Of a stretch of DNA of 46,453 nt, positions 40,956-46,453 are shown in pieces. The notes under the pieces are model-generated. The model searched no databases, was not told where the DNA came from, and saw nothing but the letters and a program-made list of their open reading frames with translations. Location: contig LFSZ01000107.1 of the NCBI GenBank assembly GCA_001512885.1, positions 1 through 46,453 of the forward strand. The letters run 5' to 3'. Both the position numbers and the translations under genes were made by a program. Each line of letters begins with the position of its first letter. Position 1 is the stretch's first letter. Source of the stretch: Rikenellaceae bacterium DTU001 (lineage in GTDB: Bacteria > Bacteroidota > Bacteroidia > Bacteroidales > DTU049).

Positions 40956-43900
40956 AACAGTTTAAATATTTTTACTTAATAATTTTTATAATTACTAATA
41001 AATTATTTGCGCAACCTTTTGGTAATGAGTGGATAAATTACAATAAATTTTATTACAAAATAAAAATCAGTTCCGAAGGCATATATCGGATAGATTATAA
41101 TACCTTAGTATCTGCAGGTATTCCAGTAAATATAATAGACCCTCGCTTATTTCAAATTTTTCATAATGGTATTGAACAATATATCTATGTACATGGCGAA
41201 GAGGATGGTATATTTGATAATGACGATTTTATAGAATTTTATGCTAAAGGTAATGATGGTAGCTTCGATAAAAAACTATATAAAAATTCAGAACATCAAG
41301 CTAATGATAATTACAGCTTATTCAATGATACGTCTGCATATTTTCTCACATGGAGTTCATCTTTAAATAATAAGAGAGTAGCAAATTATAAAAATACAGA
41401 GTATCTTTCTTATTTTCCTGAATCGCATGTCTACTATACAAATCGAATAGATTACACAAGCTATTATTATCCTGGACCAGTAGACGCTTCTGGGTTATCA
41501 GATTTTGATTATACCGAAGCAGAAGGATGGTTTGATGGTACTATGAGCATAAATCCTTCTCAGCCGGGTGTTCCTCAAAATTATAATAAGCAAATACAAA
41601 CACCTCTCCCATATAATGCGGGAGGTCCATCAGAGATCAAAATAATGATCACTGGACAATCATCAGCACTCGATTATCCACATCATCTAAAAATTAATTT
41701 TTTATCTAATAATATTGACACGACTTTTATAGGATATAAGAATGTTTTTATCTCACGAAATTTTTTATCTAGCTCTCTATCATCTAATCTAAATATTAAT
41801 TTTACCTTGCCCAATGATCTAGGTGCTCCTTCTGATCGTATAGCACTATCATATATTGAAGTTTCTTATCCTAGATTAACAAATTATAATAATTCTTATT
41901 CTCTCAAATATCGAATAAAAGATAATGGACAAAATGTCAGATACATACATTTTACTAATGTCTATGGCAATAATAATGATACTCTTATTAGTTATGATTT
42001 GACAAATAACAATAGAATCTTTTCTACTAAAAATAATAACAATGTAGACATTTGCATAGCAATGAATGGTAATGACGTAGAAATTTATAGCACTATAGAA
42101 AGTAATGTAAAAAAAATTACTCAGTTAACTGCTATAAACGGAACAGGTAAATTCACTGATTATTTATCATTAGGCCTTATTAAGGCAGATTATCTTATCA
42201 TTACCCATCCAATTTTAATCAATAGCGCAAATAACTATGCAAATTATAGGTCTATAACAGGATATTCACCATTAGTAATAAATGTAGAAGAGCTATATGA
42301 TCAATTTGCCTATGGCATTGGCAAACATCCACTGGGAATCAGGAACTTTTTATTGTTTGCCATTACAAAAGCTGAGGTTCCGATAAAAGGAGTATTTTTA
42401 ATAGGTAAACCATATAAAGCAGGGGAAGGTAACTACAATTATAGAAAAAAGCCTGATATCTATGCTCAAACCTTAGTTCCATCAATTGGTAATCCACCAT
42501 CTGATCAATTATTTTTATCTGGTATAGTAGATACTTTGTATCAACCAGCAATACCAATAGGTCGCTTAGCAGCTCGCAATCCTAATGATGTGGATGTTTA
42601 TTTGCAAAAAGTTATTGATTTCGAAAATGAAATGAAACTACCCTATAATCCTAACTTACCCATAGATCAAGAATGGAGAAAAAAGGTATTACATTTTGCA
42701 GGAGGCTCCAATCAAGTAGAAATGCATCAATTTTTATCTTATCTTAATCAATATAAAAATAAAATTGAAAACCCTTATTTCGGAGGTAATGTATGGACAT
42801 TTACTAAAACTAGTACTGATCCCATAATACAAAGTCTTAGTGATAGTATTAGAAATTTAGTAGATAGAGGCGTGATAATGATGAATTTTTTCGGTCATGC
42901 TGCAGGATTAGGCTTTGATATTAGTATAGATAATCCAAATACTTATAATAATTACAAACGGTATCCTTTTGTTTTAGCTAATTCTTGTTTTGTAGGTGAT
43001 TTATTTCAAGTAGATGCCACTACCAGCGAACAATTTGTTTTAATACCTAATAAAGGTATGATAGGTTTTTTGGGTACTAATACTGCGTCGTATACTTCTT
43101 ATTTACATTTATTTAGTAATCAGTTGATTAATCATTTATCAATAGAATCCTATGGCAAAAGTATAGGAGAAATAGTTAAAAATACTATAAGAGATATACA
43201 AGTACCAAATAATTTTTATAATAAAGTTATTTGTTACGATTTTATCTTGCATTGTGATCCAGTTATCAGACTTTCTATCGATAGTTTGCCAGATTATATG
43301 GTTACTAATCAGACTATTTACACTCAACCAGAAATTATCAGTAACGAAATAGATTCTTTCAAATTTTGTGTAACTGCACATAACTTGGGCAAAGCGATTT
43401 ATGACTCGGTTTTTGTAGAAATAATTCGCACTTATCCAGATAATACAACGGAAACTTATATAAAACGAATCAGAACACCTTTTTTTAAAGATACAATTAT
43501 ATTTACAATACCCACCAACCCTCTTATTAGCATAGGCATGAATAAATTTAAGATAATAATAGATTCGTATAATGATATATTAGAAAAAAATGAAAATAAT
43601 AATACTACTGAATATATTCTTTGGGTTAATTCTTATGATGCAGTACCAATATATCCTTATGAATTTGCTGTAATTCCAGACACTTTTGTAACGCTAATAG
43701 CCTCTTCGAGTAATCCATTTCCATTAATGAATAAATATATTTTTGAGATAGACACTACTATTTATTTCAATAGTCCTTTTAAACTACAAAGTCCTATCAT
43801 TGAACAAACTGGCGGTATTATACAATGGACATTGCCATTTACGATGCTCCAAATGCCTGATAGCATAGTTTATTATTGGAGAGTAAAAACTCTAACCTCA

Positions 43901-46000
43901 TCATATTGGCGTAATAGTTCATTTCAATTTATAAAAAATAAAAGAGGTTGGGGACAAGCACATTTCTTTCAATTCGAAAATAATGATTTCGTTTATATGA
44001 CTACTCATCGCCCTACAAGAACATTTAATTATATAAATACAATAGTTAATATAAAAGCTCAAACCGGCTATTATCCATATATTCCTTGGCATGAGGAATG
44101 GTATAAAATGAATAATGTTTTAAAAGGGCAATGGTCTTGCACAGGTGATGGAGGACATGGTATGAAATTTGCAGTTTTTGATACTATATCTATTACTCCC
44201 TGGGCTAATACCGACCCAGACAATGATGGACTCGGTCCTTATGATGCTCTTAATTGCAGAAATTACATTTATTATGATTTTGATTTCTATACTACCGATA
44301 GTATATGGTGGCAACGTATGACAAACTTTATAAATGCAGTGCCAGATGGTAATTATATTTTAGCTTTTAGTCATAGAAATCATAATGCTGAAAATTACCC
44401 AGAAGACCTCTATCAAGCCTTTGAAAGTTTTGGCTCTGCAATGATCCGCTCTTTACCTAATAATAGACCGTATATGATTTTTGGAAGGAAAGGTTACCCT
44501 ATAGGAACTGCAGACGAAATAATTGGTACTGAGATATCTAGTATTATTAATCATTCTTGGAACCTAACTACAAAATGGAAAGAAGGATCAATGTCTTCAC
44601 CATTAATAGGACCTGCTCTACAATGGAATAGTATTCATTGGCGTGTACGTAGCTTAGAAGATGGACCGATCACTGATACAGTTCGACTTTTTGTTCTTGG
44701 TATAAAAGAAAATGGAACCATAGATACTTTATTTGCTAATATCAGACCTATATCTGATTCATTAGATATTTATAACCTCGATCAACAAATACCAGCCAAT
44801 ACCTACCCGTATTTGAAATTACTAATGAAATCTAGTGATGATGCTATGCATACTGCTCCACAACCTATACGTTGGCAGGTATTATACACACCGGTTCCCG
44901 AAACAGCTATTTTAAGTTTTACTAAGGAATATGAATTTTACAAAGATACTTTGCAAGAAGGCGAAATAGGCAAACTAAAAATTTCAACTAAAAACATTAG
45001 TTCTCAAGATTTTCAAGATTCTTTATGGGTAAAATACTGGATTAAAACTAATATAAATGAAGAGATAAATATAACACTTAGAAAAACTAGACTTCATCCT
45101 GCCAATGATGTATTGACTGATAGTATAAAATTTTCAACCATAGGTTTGAAGGGATTTAATCAGTTATGGGTTGAATTTAATCCAATAAACCCAAATACTG
45201 GTGATTATTTTGAAATAGAACAGACTCATATTAATAATATTGCAAGTATCCCTTTTTATGTAAATACAGACAAAATAAATCCATTATTAGATGTTACGTT
45301 TGATGGTATCCATATTCTTAATGGTGATATAGTAAGTGCCGAGCCACATATAAAAATCACTGTAAGAGATGAAAACAAATTTTTAATATTAGATGACACT
45401 AGTGCTGTTACTATTTTTTTAAAAAAACCAAATGCTTCTGAGTATGAAAGGATATATTTTGTAAAATCAAATACTTATCAATTAATTTTCACTCCCTCAT
45501 CAGATGCTAATAGCAATGTGTGCTATATAGATTGGTATGCTAAATTTGAAGTAGATGGAATATATGAATTACAGATACAAGCTCATGATCGTAGTGGTAA
45601 TCCGAGTGGCATAATAGATTATAAAATCAAATTTGAAATAATTCAAAAACCAGCCATAACATATCTAACGAATTGGCCAAATCCTTTTAGCACCAAGACA
45701 CATTTCGTTTTTACTATTACTGGCAGTCATATTCCTGAGTATTTTACCATTCAGATAATGACTATTTCGGGCAAAATAGTTAAGGAAATTACAAGGGAAG
45801 AGCTTGGTCATATACATATCGGAAGGAATATAACATCATATACATGGGATGGTAGAGATATGTATGGTAATTTATTAGCAAATGGGGTATATTTTTATAG
45901 AGTTGTAACTCGCTTACATGGCGATCCAATCGAACATATTCAAACGGAATTAGATCAATATATAACTAAAGGATTTGGTAAAATGGTGATAATCAGATAA
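40952..46000 (+). CDS. C25 (gingipain-type) cysteine peptidase, PorU2-like T9SS component, with CARDB-like, ILEI-like and FlgD-like C-terminal domains
   Basis: Signal peptide LFA|Q; catalytic FFGHAAG and ANSCFVGD; C-terminal NPF…WDGRDMYGNLLANGVYFYRV. Confidence 0.85.
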   Translation: MKQFKYFYLIIFIITNKLFAQPFGNEWINYNKFYYKIKISSEGIYRIDYNTLVSAGIPVNIIDPRLFQIFHNGIEQYIYVHGEEDGIFDNDDFIEFYAKGNDGSFDKKLYKNSEHQANDNYSLFNDTSAYFLTWSSSLNNKRVANYKNTEYLSYFPESHVYYTNRIDYTSYYYPGPVDASGLSDFDYTEAEGWFDGTMSINPSQPGVPQNYNKQIQTPLPYNAGGPSEIKIMITGQSSALDYPHHLKINFLSNNIDTTFIGYKNVFISRNFLSSSLSSNLNINFTLPNDLGAPSDRIALSYIEVSYPRLTNYNNSYSLKYRIKDNGQNVRYIHFTNVYGNNNDTLISYDLTNNNRIFSTKNNNNVDICIAMNGNDVEIYSTIESNVKKITQLTAINGTGKFTDYLSLGLIKADYLIITHPILINSANNYANYRSITGYSPLVINVEELYDQFAYGIGKHPLGIRNFLLFAITKAEVPIKGVFLIGKPYKAGEGNYNYRKKPDIYAQTLVPSIGNPPSDQLFLSGIVDTLYQPAIPIGRLAARNPNDVDVYLQKVIDFENEMKLPYNPNLPIDQEWRKKVLHFAGGSNQVEMHQFLSYLNQYKNKIENPYFGGNVWTFTKTSTDPIIQSLSDSIRNLVDRGVIMMNFFGHAAGLGFDISIDNPNTYNNYKRYPFVLANSCFVGDLFQVDATTSEQFVLIPNKGMIGFLGTNTASYTSYLHLFSNQLINHLSIESYGKSIGEIVKNTIRDIQVPNNFYNKVICYDFILHCDPVIRLSIDSLPDYMVTNQTIYTQPEIISNEIDSFKFCVTAHNLGKAIYDSVFVEIIRTYPDNTTETYIKRIRTPFFKDTIIFTIPTNPLISIGMNKFKIIIDSYNDILEKNENNNTTEYILWVNSYDAVPIYPYEFAVIPDTFVTLIASSSNPFPLMNKYIFEIDTTIYFNSPFKLQSPIIEQTGGIIQWTLPFTMLQMPDSIVYYWRVKTLTSSYWRNSSFQFIKNKRGWGQAHFFQFENNDFVYMTTHRPTRTFNYINTIVNIKAQTGYYPYIPWHEEWYKMNNVLKGQWSCTGDGGHGMKFAVFDTISITPWANTDPDNDGLGPYDALNCRNYIYYDFDFYTTDSIWWQRMTNFINAVPDGNYILAFSHRNHNAENYPEDLYQAFESFGSAMIRSLPNNRPYMIFGRKGYPIGTADEIIGTEISSIINHSWNLTTKWKEGSMSSPLIGPALQWNSIHWRVRSLEDGPITDTVRLFVLGIKENGTIDTLFANIRPISDSLDIYNLDQQIPANTYPYLKLLMKSSDDAMHTAPQPIRWQVLYTPVPETAILSFTKEYEFYKDTLQEGEIGKLKISTKNISSQDFQDSLWVKYWIKTNINEEINITLRKTRLHPANDVLTDSIKFSTIGLKGFNQLWVEFNPINPNTGDYFEIEQTHINNIASIPFYVNTDKINPLLDVTFDGIHILNGDIVSAEPHIKITVRDENKFLILDDTSAVTIFLKKPNASEYERIYFVKSNTYQLIFTPSSDANSNVCYIDWYAKFEVDGIYELQIQAHDRSGNPSGIIDYKIKFEIIQKPAITYLTNWPNPFSTKTHFVFTITGSHIPEYFTIQIMTISGKIVKEITREELGHIHIGRNITSYTWDGRDMYGNLLANGVYFYRVVTRLHGDPIEHIQTELDQYITKGFGKMVIIR

Positions 46001-46128
46001 TTATACTATAGGGGTTTGTGTTTTAAATCTAAGGGGGAAGGGAATCTTCTAAGAATAATTTTTGTTTTACTTTACGTATTTTATACCACCATCAAATAAT
46101 TTTTATTTAATTTTACAAAAAAATAATT

Positions 46129-46453
46129 ATGGATAATTTCAATTTATTAGATTATCAGGCTCTACCCAAAGAACAAAAACGCCGATTTCTAGATAATCTA
46201 TATCAATTTTTATTAGAAAACAACTACACGGCTGTAGATTATCAGAAGCTAAAAATACAAAGCACAGCCCCCATCTGTCCTAGATGCGAAAGCGAAAATG
46301 TAATAAAAGCTGGAGTACGTGACGACAAACAAGTGTACAAATGCAAAGATTGTGGCCGACAATACCGCGAAACAGCTAGAACCTTCGTATATCGCATGCG
46401 AAAAGCTGATAAAATGCTCGAATACCTAAAATGCATGCTAGAAGGCAAAAGTC
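46129..46453 (+). mobile_element. 5' part of an IS1595-like transposase gene, truncated by the window
   Basis: Open frame to window end: MDNFNLLDYQALPKEQKRRFLDNLYQFLLENNYTAVDYQ…CPRCESENVIKAGVRDDKQVYKCKDCGRQYRETARTFVYRMRKADKMLEYLKCMLEGKS; N-terminal zinc ribbon and LEYLKCMLEGKS motif of IS1595-type transposases. Confidence 0.75.

Noticed and set aside
46242-46448. 68-aa minus-strand ORF at the right edge
   Set aside because: Antisense shadow of the transposase frame, which has a clear zinc ribbon on the plus strand.

Overview
AT-rich Bacteroidota chromosomal window. It is mostly well-conserved housekeeping and envelope genes, in short operons on both strands. No rRNA, tRNA, CRISPR array, prophage or defence island was recognised. 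Left to right: 3' tail of an upstream CDS plus a strong hairpin, recQ, an OmpH-like protein, a MORN-repeat lipoprotein, pth, a MATE transporter, ruvC, rubrerythrin, rodA(-), comEC(-), SpoIID-domain protein(-), glutamine synthetase, DUF3078 protein(-), T9SS-sorted M1 peptidase(-), etfB-etfA-acyl-CoA dehydrogenase, rho with a disordered insert(-), a large outer-membrane protein(-), a GT3 glycogen synthase fused to a GT35 phosphorylase(-), ECF sigma(-), GT2(-), CLC-CBS(-), M23 peptidase(-), cysS, glutaminyl-cyclase-like M28, dtd, nadD, a PorV/PorQ-family protein, a PorU2-like C25 peptidase, and a truncated IS1595-like transposase at the right edge. Best leads: (1) the glycogen synthase/phosphorylase fusion; (2) an apparent ILEI/FAM3-like domain inside the C25 T9SS peptidase; (3) all six clear Sec signal peptides place Gln at +1 ('Q-rule'), with a glutaminyl-cyclase-like gene in the same window; (4) a palindrome-rich intergenic gap before cysS. 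I did not find convincing evidence of an entirely new multigene system. All calls come from reading motifs by eye; no search was run.
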